A DNA stretch of 64,000 nt, from positions 310,001-374,000 of the forward strand of contig NZ_JACORU010000002.1 of the NCBI RefSeq assembly GCF_014297445.1, read 5' to 3'. The notes beneath the pieces are model-generated. The model saw nothing but the letters and a program-made list of their open reading frames with translations. It was not told where the DNA came from and did not search any database. Source of the DNA: Ramlibacter albus. Its GTDB lineage: Bacteria; Pseudomonadota; Gammaproteobacteria; Burkholderiales; Burkholderiaceae_C. Both the position numbers and the translations under genes were made by a program. Below, in pieces: positions 41,416 through 48,979 of the stretch (its first letter is position 1; every line of letters begins with the position of its first letter).

Positions 41416-43737
41416 TCATCTGAACTGGTACGTGTAGCTCACGGCCACGGTGTTGGTGCGGTACTTCGGCGCCGACATGCCGGTACCGATGTACGCCTGC
41501 ACGGTCGTGATGCCGAACAAATCGAACTGCGGGTCCGACGACTTCAGGCGCCGGTGCTGCCAGCCCACGCGCACCGCCGAATCCGGACGGAACTGGTAGC
41601 GGGCCGCCAGGCGCACGTCGGTCATCGTGCTGGTGATCGCGGGCATGTCCTGCGCGGCGATGAACTGCGGCGGCGTGGCCGTGTTGTACGTACCGCCGCG
41701 GAAGTTGTAGTTGGTGCGCGCGCGCGAATGCACGAGGTCGGCCGACAACGTGAGCTTGCCCTCCATGAACTGCGAGGACTTCACGCCGATGCCGGCTGTG
41801 AGGATGCGGTCGGCCTGCGTCACGCCCCATTCGCGGCAAGGGTCGGCCATGTTGCCGCCGGTGCCCGCCGCGGCCGTTGCCGGGCACGCCGGGTTGGGCG
41901 TGTACGTCAGCGCCGCCGTGGTGATGTTGTAGTGGTCCTGCCTGGTGCGGCCGTCTTCCCAGGTGACGAAGCCGTTGAGCGCCAGGTCGGCGTTCACGTG
42001 GTAAGTCGAGTCCAGGTTGAACACCGCCATGCCGGCCTTCTTCAGGCCGTAGCGAGAGGGGTAGCGGTCGTCCTGGTATTCGACGGCGGCCTGGACCGAC
42101 CAGTCCTTCGTGAAGGCATGGTCCACCGAGGCGCGCAGCCGGTCCTGGTCGCGCGCGGCGAGGAAGAACTGGCGGAAGCCCGGCACCTGCAGGTACACGG
42201 GCGGGCTGCCCGTCGGCGGGAAGTCGAAGTAGTCGCGGGCGTTGCGCTGCGATCGCGAGTAGGAGATGCGAGCGGCGGTGTCCTCGTTGAACTCGTGCCG
42301 GTACGCGGCGCGCAACGTGTTCTCGTTGGCCGCGCCGGACAGGAACGGGTTCTCCTGTGTCGGCAGCACCACGGCCGGCGGGTCGACGCTGCGGCGCACG
42401 CGCTGGTGTTCCACGCCGAGCGTGACCACCCGGCCCTGCGCGATGGCGTACTGCGCATCGACCGTGAAGTTGGCCTGCTTGCGGTTCTGCGGCAGGTTGT
42501 TGACCGCGCGTGTGCCGGTTACCGGCACGGTCGGCGCATCGGCCGCGACGAAGGAGAACGTGCCGGTCGGCGTGCGCGAGTCGCGGTGTTCCCAGCGGAA
42601 CGCCGCGGTGATGTCCAGCTGGTCGTTGACCACGTGGAACACGCGCGTCGCGAAGTTCTCCTGCAGCTCCTTGGCGTTGGCGCTCGTTCCCGCCACCACC
42701 TGGCCGGGGCCGGGCTGGTAGTCGAAGCGCTCGTCCTGAGACTTGCGCGCGTACGAGCCGCTGACGGTCACGCGCGTGTCCGGCCGCATGCGCCAACCGC
42801 CCTCCAGGTTCAGCTGGTGCATCTGGTTGTCCGGCGGGGAGCTCAGGACGGCCAGGTTGTTCTGCACCGCATTCACGAAGAACGGGTTTTCGGCGGACCA
42901 CGCCTTCACGCGGTTGTGGAAGAACGAGCCGAGGTAGCCGACGTTGAACTGCAGGTCGTCCTTGGCGTACTTCAGGCCCGCCTCGACGACGTCGGTGGTG
43001 CTGTCGATCGGCTCGGGCGCCGAAGCGCCGCGGAAGCCGCCGAAGGCCACGCCCGTGAGCTTGGTGCCCTCGCGCTTTTCGGTCCGCGCGTTGGCGCTGA
43101 AGGTCCAGAAGGGCGAGAGCTGCAGCTGGCCGGCGAGCGTGAGGCGCCTGCGCTCGGTTGCAAGCGCGGCGGTCTGCAGCGCCGCGGGGATGGTGACGGC
43201 AGGGCCGCCGCCCGCGCCGGTGGCGGTCTGGATGTTCGTGTACGTGGCCGCAGTACGCGCCGCGGCCGCCGGGTAAGTGGAAGGCAGCGTGAGCGTCGAC
43301 GTGCCCGCGCCGTTCCAGACCGTGCGGTAGTCATCGATCGCATTGCGGCGCAGTTCGTCGTATTCGAAGCCAAGGCGCAGCAGGCCTTGCTGCGCGTATT
43401 CGGCGCCGATCGTGCGCACGGGCAGGCCGAGGTTGTTGCCGAAGACGCGCCAGCGCTCGACGCTGCCGCTGTCCTGCTTGTACGCGTTGCCACCGCGCAC
43501 CTCGAAGTCCAGCAGCGGCCGCACGCCTTCGCGGTGCAGGCCGTTGTACTCGCCGTACTTGTACGTCGGTTCGTCGACCCAGTAGCCGCCGATGTCGAGG
43601 TAGTTGGTGGGCATCACAATCTCGGCCGCGGCGGGGTCGAGGGCGGCGGCCTTGGGCGCGTCCTGCGCCCAGGCCTGGCAAGAGAGGACGGCCAGTGCGA
43701 TGGCGGTCAGCGCGATGGGCGGGCGGGAGTTCTTCAT
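41416..43737 (-). CDS. MtrB/PioB-family outer-membrane beta-barrel, copy 2
   Basis: A 773-aa protein parallel to copy 1: signal peptide ending CQAWAQ, a GEYNGLHREGVRPLLDFEV segment, RWRVFGNNLG, FEYDELRRNAIDDYRT, and the ending SSDPQFDLFGITTVQAY. The start at 43737 (MKNSRPPIALTAIA) places GGAG 6 nt upstream; an ATG at 43743 would put it on top of the start codon. After signal removal only two Cys remain, again in one late loop (NPACPAT ... DPCREWG), at the place equivalent to copy 1. It follows the copy 2 decaheme by 9-15 nt. Confidence 0.87.
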   Translation of the reverse strand: MKNSRPPIALTAIALAVLSCQAWAQDAPKAAALDPAAAEIVMPTNYLDIGGYWVDEPTYKYGEYNGLHREGVRPLLDFEVRGGNAYKQDSGSVERWRVFGNNLGLPVRTIGAEYAQQGLLRLGFEYDELRRNAIDDYRTVWNGAGTSTLTLPSTYPAAAARTAATYTNIQTATGAGGGPAVTIPAALQTAALATERRRLTLAGQLQLSPFWTFSANARTEKREGTKLTGVAFGGFRGASAPEPIDSTTDVVEAGLKYAKDDLQFNVGYLGSFFHNRVKAWSAENPFFVNAVQNNLAVLSSPPDNQMHQLNLEGGWRMRPDTRVTVSGSYARKSQDERFDYQPGPGQVVAGTSANAKELQENFATRVFHVVNDQLDITAAFRWEHRDSRTPTGTFSFVAADAPTVPVTGTRAVNNLPQNRKQANFTVDAQYAIAQGRVVTLGVEHQRVRRSVDPPAVVLPTQENPFLSGAANENTLRAAYRHEFNEDTAARISYSRSQRNARDYFDFPPTGSPPVYLQVPGFRQFFLAARDQDRLRASVDHAFTKDWSVQAAVEYQDDRYPSRYGLKKAGMAVFNLDSTYHVNADLALNGFVTWEDGRTRQDHYNITTAALTYTPNPACPATAAAGTGGNMADPCREWGVTQADRILTAGIGVKSSQFMEGKLTLSADLVHSRARTNYNFRGGTYNTATPPQFIAAQDMPAITSTMTDVRLAARYQFRPDSAVRVGWQHRRLKSSDPQFDLFGITTVQAYIGTGMSAPKYRTNTVAVSYTYQFR

Positions 43738-43752
43738 GGTCATCTCCGGTGC

Positions 43753-44691
43753 CTAGCGCAGGAAGTTGCGGCCCGCCGGGTGGTTGGACCCGTGGATCGC
43801 CTGGTGGCAGTTGAAGCAGCCGCGGAACGCCACTTGCACGGGCGGGTTGTTGCCCACGGCCGGTGCGCCCGGAAGCTGCGCGCCGCTGTAGATGTTGCCG
43901 GGATGGTTGGCGACCTCCGCGTGGCAGCGCTGGCACAGCCACGGGCCGCGCACCTTGAGCAGCGGCGCCACATTGCTGCCGTGCGGCGTGTGGCAGTTCA
44001 TGCAGTCGTCGTTGGCGGACGTGTGCTGCCACAGGAAGGGCCCGCGCTTCTCGGCGTGGCAGTTGAAGCAGGTGTCGTTGACGTTGGCGCGCTTGACCAG
44101 CTTGTTCGAGTTGGTGCCGTGCGGGTTGTGGCAGTCCGAGCAGGTGACCTTGCCGGCCACGATGGGGTGCGTGGAGATCTTGTGCGTCTCGGCGCGCTGC
44201 GTCTTGTGGCAGCCGTAGCAGACCTCGGGCTGGGTCGCCTTCGTGAGCACGTTGTCCTTGGGCTGGTGGACCTTGTGGCAGTCGTTGCATGCGAGGCCGG
44301 CCCGCTGGTGCTGGCCGCCGTCCCAGTGCATGCGGTTGCCGCCCTGGTGGCAGGTCATGCAGCTCTGGCCACGGGCCTTGGCATGCGCGGTGGGATACGC
44401 ACCGCCCTTGTTGAAATTGACGTCCGGCGACGGCCGGTTCTTCTCCTGCGTGGCGTGCGCGGTGCTCTCGCCGTGGCAGGACTGGCAGGTGGGCGCACGC
44501 GAATCGCCGCGCACGCCGTGCTTCGTCTGGTACAGGAAGAGAGGACGCGACTCCGTCTCGTCGTGGCACTTGGTGCAGATCGCATCCTTGGCGAGCCGCG
44601 CCTGTGCCGCGGCGGCGTCGGGTGCGGCGTGTGAAACGCCCGCGCCCGACAGCAGCGCGAGAAGGGTGATGAGCGTCCTCAGGAAGCGCAT
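43753..44691 (-). CDS. Decaheme c-type cytochrome, DmsE/MtrA family, copy 2
   Basis: A 312-aa periplasmic cytochrome with a signal peptide (about 1-22) and ten CXXCH sites between residues 39 and 296. It shares long identical runs with copy 1, for example around CFNCHAEKRGPFLW and SANDDCMNCHTPHGS, and near-identical DNA there, so the pair arose by duplication. The gap between hemes 9 and 10 is shorter. No ribosome-binding site is obvious; the ATG is 4 nt after the monoheme cytochrome stop, suggesting coupling. Function is inferred as the wire inside MtrB copy 2. Confidence 0.9.
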   Translation of the reverse strand: MRFLRTLITLLALLSGAGVSHAAPDAAAAQARLAKDAICTKCHDETESRPLFLYQTKHGVRGDSRAPTCQSCHGESTAHATQEKNRPSPDVNFNKGGAYPTAHAKARGQSCMTCHQGGNRMHWDGGQHQRAGLACNDCHKVHQPKDNVLTKATQPEVCYGCHKTQRAETHKISTHPIVAGKVTCSDCHNPHGTNSNKLVKRANVNDTCFNCHAEKRGPFLWQHTSANDDCMNCHTPHGSNVAPLLKVRGPWLCQRCHAEVANHPGNIYSGAQLPGAPAVGNNPPVQVAFRGCFNCHQAIHGSNHPAGRNFLR

Positions 44692-44695
44692 GGCA

Positions 44696-45040
44696 CTACT
44701 GCGCGAGGATCCACTGCACCAGGTTCTTCACCTGGTTCATGTCCTTGGGCGGGGAGGTCTTCACGATCTTGTGCTCCTCCTCGTGGCCGTCGGGGAACTT
44801 GGCCTTCTCGCCCGTGGTGAGGTGCGTCACCAGCCTGGCTTCGGAATCGGCCTTGCCCTTGTACTTGGCGGCGATCTTCTTGAAGGCCGGGCCGTCCTTT
44901 TCCTTGTCCTTGCTGTGGCACTTGGTGCAATTGTTCTGGCGCATCAGGGCTTCGGCGGCGTCGTTGTCGACGGCGGCCTGCGCGCCCACGGACAGCAGCA
45001 GCGCGGCGGCTGCGGTGATTGCAATGCGAATCGCTTTCAT
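44696..45040 (-). CDS. Small monoheme cytochrome c (periplasmic)
   Basis: A 114-aa protein with a signal peptide (1-22, ending GAQA) and one class I heme site, Cys38-Thr-Lys-Cys41-His42. A downstream Met in PKDMNQVKNLVQWILAQ is the probable sixth ligand; this and the Trp near the end are the classical pattern. It would ferry electrons in the periplasm, for example between the decahemes and oxidases or reductases. A GAGG site precedes the ATG at 45040; a longer reading upstream is not signal-like. First gene of the cytochrome cluster. Confidence 0.88.
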   Translation of the reverse strand: MKAIRIAITAAAALLLSVGAQAAVDNDAAEALMRQNNCTKCHSKDKEKDGPAFKKIAAKYKGKADSEARLVTHLTTGEKAKFPDGHEEEHKIVKTSPPKDMNQVKNLVQWILAQ

Positions 45041-45052
45041 TTCGTGTACCTC

Positions 45053-45078
45053 TTCGAACAGTGATTGCGTTGTTCGAA
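45053..45078. promoter_or_regulatory. Perfect 8-bp inverted repeat before the cytochrome cluster
   Basis: TTCGAACA-N10-TGTTCGAA lies 13 bp upstream of the monoheme cytochrome start, in the 103-bp gap after the response-regulator gene. The symmetric form with an 18-bp centre-to-centre distance suits a dimeric DNA-binding protein, and the adjacent LuxR-type regulator is the obvious candidate. Alternatively it is a hairpin at the 5' end of the transcript. Promoter elements were not clear. Confidence 0.5.
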
Positions 45079-45143
45079 TGGTCGGCCACATGGGCCTTCA
45101 GCGATATCGGAACCGGATCAAACCGGTCATCGGATAACTCTGA

Positions 45144-45803
45144 TTACTCGCGCGCCGTGTCGAGAAGACCATGGTCGATCGCGTAGCGAACGAGGTCCAC
45201 CTGGTTGCCCAGCGACAGCTTGGCCAGGATGTGCGACTTGTGCGTGCTGACGGTCTTGATCGACAGCGACAGCTCCTCGGCGATCTCGGTGAGCGAGGCG
45301 CCGCGCACGATGCGGTTGAAGACGCCGTACTCGCGGTCCGACAGGCGCGTATGCGGCAGCTCGGTGCCGCCCGGCGTGGTGTCCGTCGCGAGCAGCTCCG
45401 CGACATTGGCGCTGACATAGGCGCCCCCCGAAGCCACCTTTCGCATCGCGGGCAGCAGCAGGTCGCCGTCGCTTTCCTTCGAGAGGTAGCCGCTCGCGCC
45501 GGCGCGGATCGCGCGCACCGCGTACTGCTCCTCGGGGTGCATGCTGAAGACGAGGATGCGCAGCCGAGGCTGCTCGGCGCGCATCAGCTTGACCAGCTCG
45601 AGGCCGCTGCGCCCCCCCGGCATGGACATGTCGAGCACGACGAGGTCCCACGCGCGCTCGCGCACCCGGGCCAGCGCCTCATGGCCGTTCGAGGCTTCAC
45701 CGGCGAGTTCGAAGTCCGGCGAGTCCGCCAGGATCTTGCGGAAGGCGTCGCGGATGATCGCGTGGTCGTCGGCGACGAGGACCTGCCAGCGCGTATCGCT
45801 CAT
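45144..45803 (-). CDS. NarL/FixJ-family response regulator
   Basis: A 219-aa two-component regulator. The receiver (about 1-122) has Asp12/Asp13, the phosphoacceptor Asp58 in VVLDMSMPG, and Lys in GYLSKES. The C-terminal LuxR-type helix-turn-helix (about 152-215) reads LSDREYGVFNRIVRGASLTEI and SLSIKTVSTHKSHILAKL. It overlaps the kinase stop by 4 nt, so the two are a cognate pair. With the cytochrome genes directly downstream on the same strand, it is the prime candidate for their regulation. Confidence 0.93.
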   Translation of the reverse strand: MSDTRWQVLVADDHAIIRDAFRKILADSPDFELAGEASNGHEALARVRERAWDLVVLDMSMPGGRSGLELVKLMRAEQPRLRILVFSMHPEEQYAVRAIRAGASGYLSKESDGDLLLPAMRKVASGGAYVSANVAELLATDTTPGGTELPHTRLSDREYGVFNRIVRGASLTEIAEELSLSIKTVSTHKSHILAKLSLGNQVDLVRYAIDHGLLDTARE

Positions 45804-47836
45804 GCAGGCTCCTCTTCGACGACGTCGTCGTGCAGCGGCAGCCGCACTTCGACAGTGGTGCCGCGGCCCGGGCCGCTGTCGATGACGAGCGAGCCCCCGA
45901 GCGACATGGCGCGCTCGCGCATGCTCACCAGGCCGATGCCGGTGGCCTGGCCCTGCTCGTGCGGCAGGCCCGTGCCGTCGTCGCGCACGCGCAGGACAAG
46001 GTCGGAGTCTTCCAGCGTCAGGTGCACGTCCACGCGCTTGGCGCGCGCATGGCGCACGACGTTGGTCAGCGACTCCTGCACGATGCGGTACAGCGCTGTC
46101 GCCATGGCGTCGCTGGCCACGCGCGATGCGGCGGGCGTGTCGATCTCCACCACGAGCCCGCTGCGCTGCGCGAACTCCGTGGCCTGGAAGGCGAATGCCT
46201 CGTCCAGCGTGCGGTCGTCCAGCACACGCGGGCGCAGCTCGGTCGCGATGCGGCGCACGGAGGTGATCGCCGTGTCGAGCTGGCGACGCATCGTGTCCAC
46301 TTCCTCGGCCGTCGCATGCTTGCCGCCCTTGACGCGCCCGCCCAGCCAGGACAGGCCCAGCTTGAGGCCGGTGAGCTGCTGGCCGAGCTCGTCGTGCAGT
46401 TCGGACGCGATGCGCGTGCGCTCCTCCTCGCGCACGTTCTGCAGCGAGGTGGACAGCGCGCGCAGCTGCCGGTTCATCTCGCGCAGCTCGCGCTCGGCGC
46501 GGTTGCGCTCGGTCACGTCGCGCAGCACGGCGGTCACCTGCGGCTTGCCGTCGACGATGGTGTGGGAGATGGTCGACTCCACCGGGAACTCGGTGCCGTC
46601 CGAACGCAGCGCCGTGGTCTCCACCTGCGGCGCCATGCCGCGCGACGGGCTGCCCGAGCGCACGAAGTCACGGATGTGGCCGGCGTGGCGGCCGCGCGCA
46701 CGCGCCGGGAGCAGCCGCTCCAGCGGCGTGCCGATGGCTTCCGCGGCCATGAGCCCGAACATGCGCTCGGCCGCGGGATTGAAGAGGATGATGTTCTGCG
46801 ACTCGTCGACGGCGACGATCGCGTCGAGCACCGAATCCACCGTGCGGTGGTAGCGGTCGCGCGTTTCGCGCAGCGCCTGCGCGAGCCGCGCCTTGCGCTG
46901 CATCTCGCGCGACAGCACCATCGCCGAGATCAGGATGAACAGGCACACCAGGACCGCGCCGCCGACGATGGGCATCGACTGCTCGCGCCAGGACGCGAGC
47001 ACCGGGTCTTCGTCGCTCGTGACGCTGACCACGAGCGGGAAGCGCGGCACGCCCGCGAGTGCGTAGACGTGCTCGCGGCCGTCGCCGCTCACGTGCGTGA
47101 CGAGGCGCACGCGGCTGTCGCGCGCATCGAGCTTGACGCCGCCCAGCTCCGGCGGGCGGTCGCCCACGAGGTTGTCGCGCTGCGGCACGCTGGCCACGAG
47201 CGTGCCGTCGGCCAGGTACAGCGCGAGCGGGCGCACGTGCTCGATCTTCATCCACGCGTAGAAGTGGTCGAAGCGCGGGATGTTCATGGTGACGACCGCG
47301 ACGCCGCGGAAACGCCCCTTGAGGTCGGTGAAGGCGCGGCCGAGACGCATGGTCCATTCGCCATTGGCGGCCCGCACGGGGCGGTCCACGTACAGCAGGT
47401 CGGTGCCGCCCGTGGCCAGCGCCTTGAACAGCTCGCCCCGTGCGATGCTCGTGCGCGAGGCGTCTTCCGGGCTCGACGTGTTCACGACCTGCCCCTCGCT
47501 GTCCGCGAGCACGAGCTCGGCGAGGTTGGGTGCGCCCGAAAGGCGGGCCGCAAGCAGCAGGCGCACCGCGGGGCCGTCGAGCGCGAGCGTCGCCCCGTAG
47601 GTGGTCTGCATGCGCTCCTGCACGCCGCGCAGCACGGCGTCGGCGCCCTCGAAGGTGCGCTGCGTCTGCTCGCGGAACATGTGCGCCACGCTGGCCGTGT
47701 CCAGCCGCGCGCGCTCCAACTCCCGTACGCGCATCTGCCAGAGTAGCAGCGTGGTGGCCAGCACGATGAGCGCGACCGTCAGCCAAGCCAGTGCGGCAAT
47801 GGCGTGCGAAGGGCGGTCGGTGTCGGGGGTGTCCAC
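45800..47836 (-). CDS. Membrane sensor histidine kinase with PAS domain (HisKA_3 type)
   Basis: A 678-aa kinase. Two membrane helices (about 14-34 and 295-315) bracket a periplasmic sensor region of about 260 residues, similar in layout to Cache-type sensors. A PAS domain follows (HRTVDSVLDAIVAVDESQNI ... FNPAAERMFGL). The dimerisation/phosphorylation helix is HisKA_3, with His481 in RTRIASELHDELGQQL. The ATPase has IVQESLTNVVRHA, VRDDGTGLP and GIGLVSMRERA. The start is GTG at 47836, the only start before the first helix with a well-placed -10. The ligand is unknown. Confidence 0.92.
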   Translation of the reverse strand: MDTPDTDRPSHAIAALAWLTVALIVLATTLLLWQMRVRELERARLDTASVAHMFREQTQRTFEGADAVLRGVQERMQTTYGATLALDGPAVRLLLAARLSGAPNLAELVLADSEGQVVNTSSPEDASRTSIARGELFKALATGGTDLLYVDRPVRAANGEWTMRLGRAFTDLKGRFRGVAVVTMNIPRFDHFYAWMKIEHVRPLALYLADGTLVASVPQRDNLVGDRPPELGGVKLDARDSRVRLVTHVSGDGREHVYALAGVPRFPLVVSVTSDEDPVLASWREQSMPIVGGAVLVCLFILISAMVLSREMQRKARLAQALRETRDRYHRTVDSVLDAIVAVDESQNIILFNPAAERMFGLMAAEAIGTPLERLLPARARGRHAGHIRDFVRSGSPSRGMAPQVETTALRSDGTEFPVESTISHTIVDGKPQVTAVLRDVTERNRAERELREMNRQLRALSTSLQNVREEERTRIASELHDELGQQLTGLKLGLSWLGGRVKGGKHATAEEVDTMRRQLDTAITSVRRIATELRPRVLDDRTLDEAFAFQATEFAQRSGLVVEIDTPAASRVASDAMATALYRIVQESLTNVVRHARAKRVDVHLTLEDSDLVLRVRDDGTGLPHEQGQATGIGLVSMRERAMSLGGSLVIDSGPGRGTTVEVRLPLHDDVVEEEPA

Positions 47837-47884
47837 GGCGGGATGATGTCGGCCTGCCGCCGGGCGGCCGTTGACGCACGTCAA
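47837..47884 (-). promoter_or_regulatory. Kinase promoter with FNR-family-like box
   Basis: TTGACG-CA-CGTCAA (47871-47884) is a perfect palindrome of the TTGAC-N4-GTCAA form. Its centre (47877.5) is exactly 41.5 bp from the first base of the GTG start. CATCAT (minus strand 47848-47843) ends 6 nt from that GTG. Geometry is the same as at ccmA. The divergent oxygenase gene starts 31 bp beyond the box and could share it. Confidence 0.55.
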
Positions 47885-47914
47885 GCGGCGCTCAAGCCTT
47901 GGTAACCTGACGGG

Positions 47915-48595
47915 ATGAGCGACGAGAACACCCCGACCGACCGGCTGCCCCTCCAGTACCTCCTGCCCACCGGCCTGGAAGACCGGGGCGGCCACAGCGT
48001 GCTCGCCTGGCCCGCAGGCCTGGGCCCGTTCGGGCAGATGCAGGACATGACACTGAACGAGTCGGTGTCGTCCGTGCTCTGCGTCCCCGGCGTGCTCTCG
48101 GCCGCCGAATGCGACGCCGTCAGCGCCGCCGGCAAGGCCCTGCCGCCGATCGACGGGCGCGTGGAGCTGGGCGAGGACACTTATCGCGTCAGCCACATCG
48201 CCTGGATCGAGGCGACCGAGGCGCAGCACTGGCTGTACCACAAGCTCGGCGCCCTCTTTCGCCAGGTCAATGCCCGCTACGGCTTCGACCTCGTCGGGAT
48301 GTTCGACGCGCTGCAGTACACCGAGTACGGGCCGGGCCAGCACTTCGACTGGCACATGGACATCGGACGCGGCCAGACCAGCCTGCGCAAGCTGTCGATG
48401 ACGATCCAGCTCACCGACAGCGGCGACTACGACGGCGGCGACCTCGAGCTGGTGGGCCTGGGCGCGAACCCGCAGGCGCGCCACCAGGGCACCGCGGTGT
48501 TCTTCCCCTCGTACATGGGGCACCGCGTCACGCCGGTCACGCGCGGGCAGCGGCGCTCGCTGGTGGCGTGGGCTTCGGGCGCGCCTTTCCGCTGA
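47915..48595 (+). CDS. 2-oxoglutarate/Fe(II)-dependent oxygenase (prolyl 4-hydroxylase-like)
   Basis: A 226-aa protein with the P4H-type double-stranded beta-helix. The iron site is HMD in QHFDWHMDIGRG plus a distal His in YMGHRVTPV; the 2-oxoglutarate-binding Arg is in GQRRSLVAWASG. Also LSMTIQLTDSGDYDGGDLEL and GTAVFFPSYM are family-typical. The N-terminal about 50 residues lack a known domain. The hydroxylated target is unknown. It is divergent from the kinase gene; the start at 47915 has ACGGG upstream but no strong ribosome-binding site. Confidence 0.88.
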   Translation: MSDENTPTDRLPLQYLLPTGLEDRGGHSVLAWPAGLGPFGQMQDMTLNESVSSVLCVPGVLSAAECDAVSAAGKALPPIDGRVELGEDTYRVSHIAWIEATEAQHWLYHKLGALFRQVNARYGFDLVGMFDALQYTEYGPGQHFDWHMDIGRGQTSLRKLSMTIQLTDSGDYDGGDLELVGLGANPQARHQGTAVFFPSYMGHRVTPVTRGQRRSLVAWASGAPFR

Positions 48596-48645
48596 CCGAC
48601 TTTTGTCTGATGGCGCGCCGGCGCGCGGCGCGGGACATTTCGGCC

Positions 48646-48870
48646 ATGACCACGCCCATCTCCGGCAGCACCGCCGTCTCGCCAACGGCTACGACGGACA
48701 CGCTTGCACCGGCCGACCCGCTCGCCGTCGATCAGTTCCAGGCTGCGATGGCGCCTGGCGGCGTCACCGACGCGCAGGTCGAGCAGGCGATCACCGAGGG
48801 CATCATGCGGCAGATCATCCTGGACACGCAGAAGCACTTGGAGCGGATCAAGGAAACGTTCCGCTCGTGA
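48646..48870 (+). CDS. Very small hypothetical protein
   Basis: A 74-aa protein with a Thr/Ser/Ala/Pro-rich N-terminus, then ADPLAVDQFQAAMAPGGVTDAQVEQAI and a C-terminal amphipathic helix ending ERIKETFRS. No signal peptide. The DPLAVDQFQAAM stretch faintly recalls type III inner-rod (SctI/YscI) proteins, and CesT-like chaperones exist elsewhere in the window, but that similarity is too weak to assign. The start at 48646 is used; an in-frame ATG at 48610 would add 12 basic residues. A hairpin follows 15 nt after the stop, which supports a real transcription unit. Confidence 0.45.
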   Translation: MTTPISGSTAVSPTATTDTLAPADPLAVDQFQAAMAPGGVTDAQVEQAITEGIMRQIILDTQKHLERIKETFRS

Positions 48871-48884
48871 ACCTCGCGCGAGTG

Positions 48885-48902
48885 CCCAGACTTCAGTCTG
48901 GG
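48885..48902. terminator. Hairpin between the 74-aa gene and the RHS gene
   Basis: CCCAGAC-TTCA-GTCTGGG forms a perfect 7-bp stem with a tetraloop (closable to 8 bp), 15 nt after the 74-aa gene. A T-rich but broken stretch (TTGCCTTGGCGATTTTCTTG) follows. It is a plausible intrinsic terminator separating the two genes. Confidence 0.45.
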
Positions 48903-48979
48903 TTGCCTTGGCGATTTTCTTGAGTCTTCTGTCGTAAATTCCGCCCCGGCTCTAAAACCAAAGACCGGGACGGAACCCC

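Noticed and set aside
47903..47914. TAACCT 6 nt before the oxygenase ATG as another leaderless promoter
   Set aside because: Only three of six bases match the -10 consensus and no -35 is placed properly; left out of the list.
48646..48870. 74-aa protein as type III inner rod SctI
   Set aside because: Resemblance is limited to a dozen residues and no secretion genes adjoin it; kept as hypothetical.
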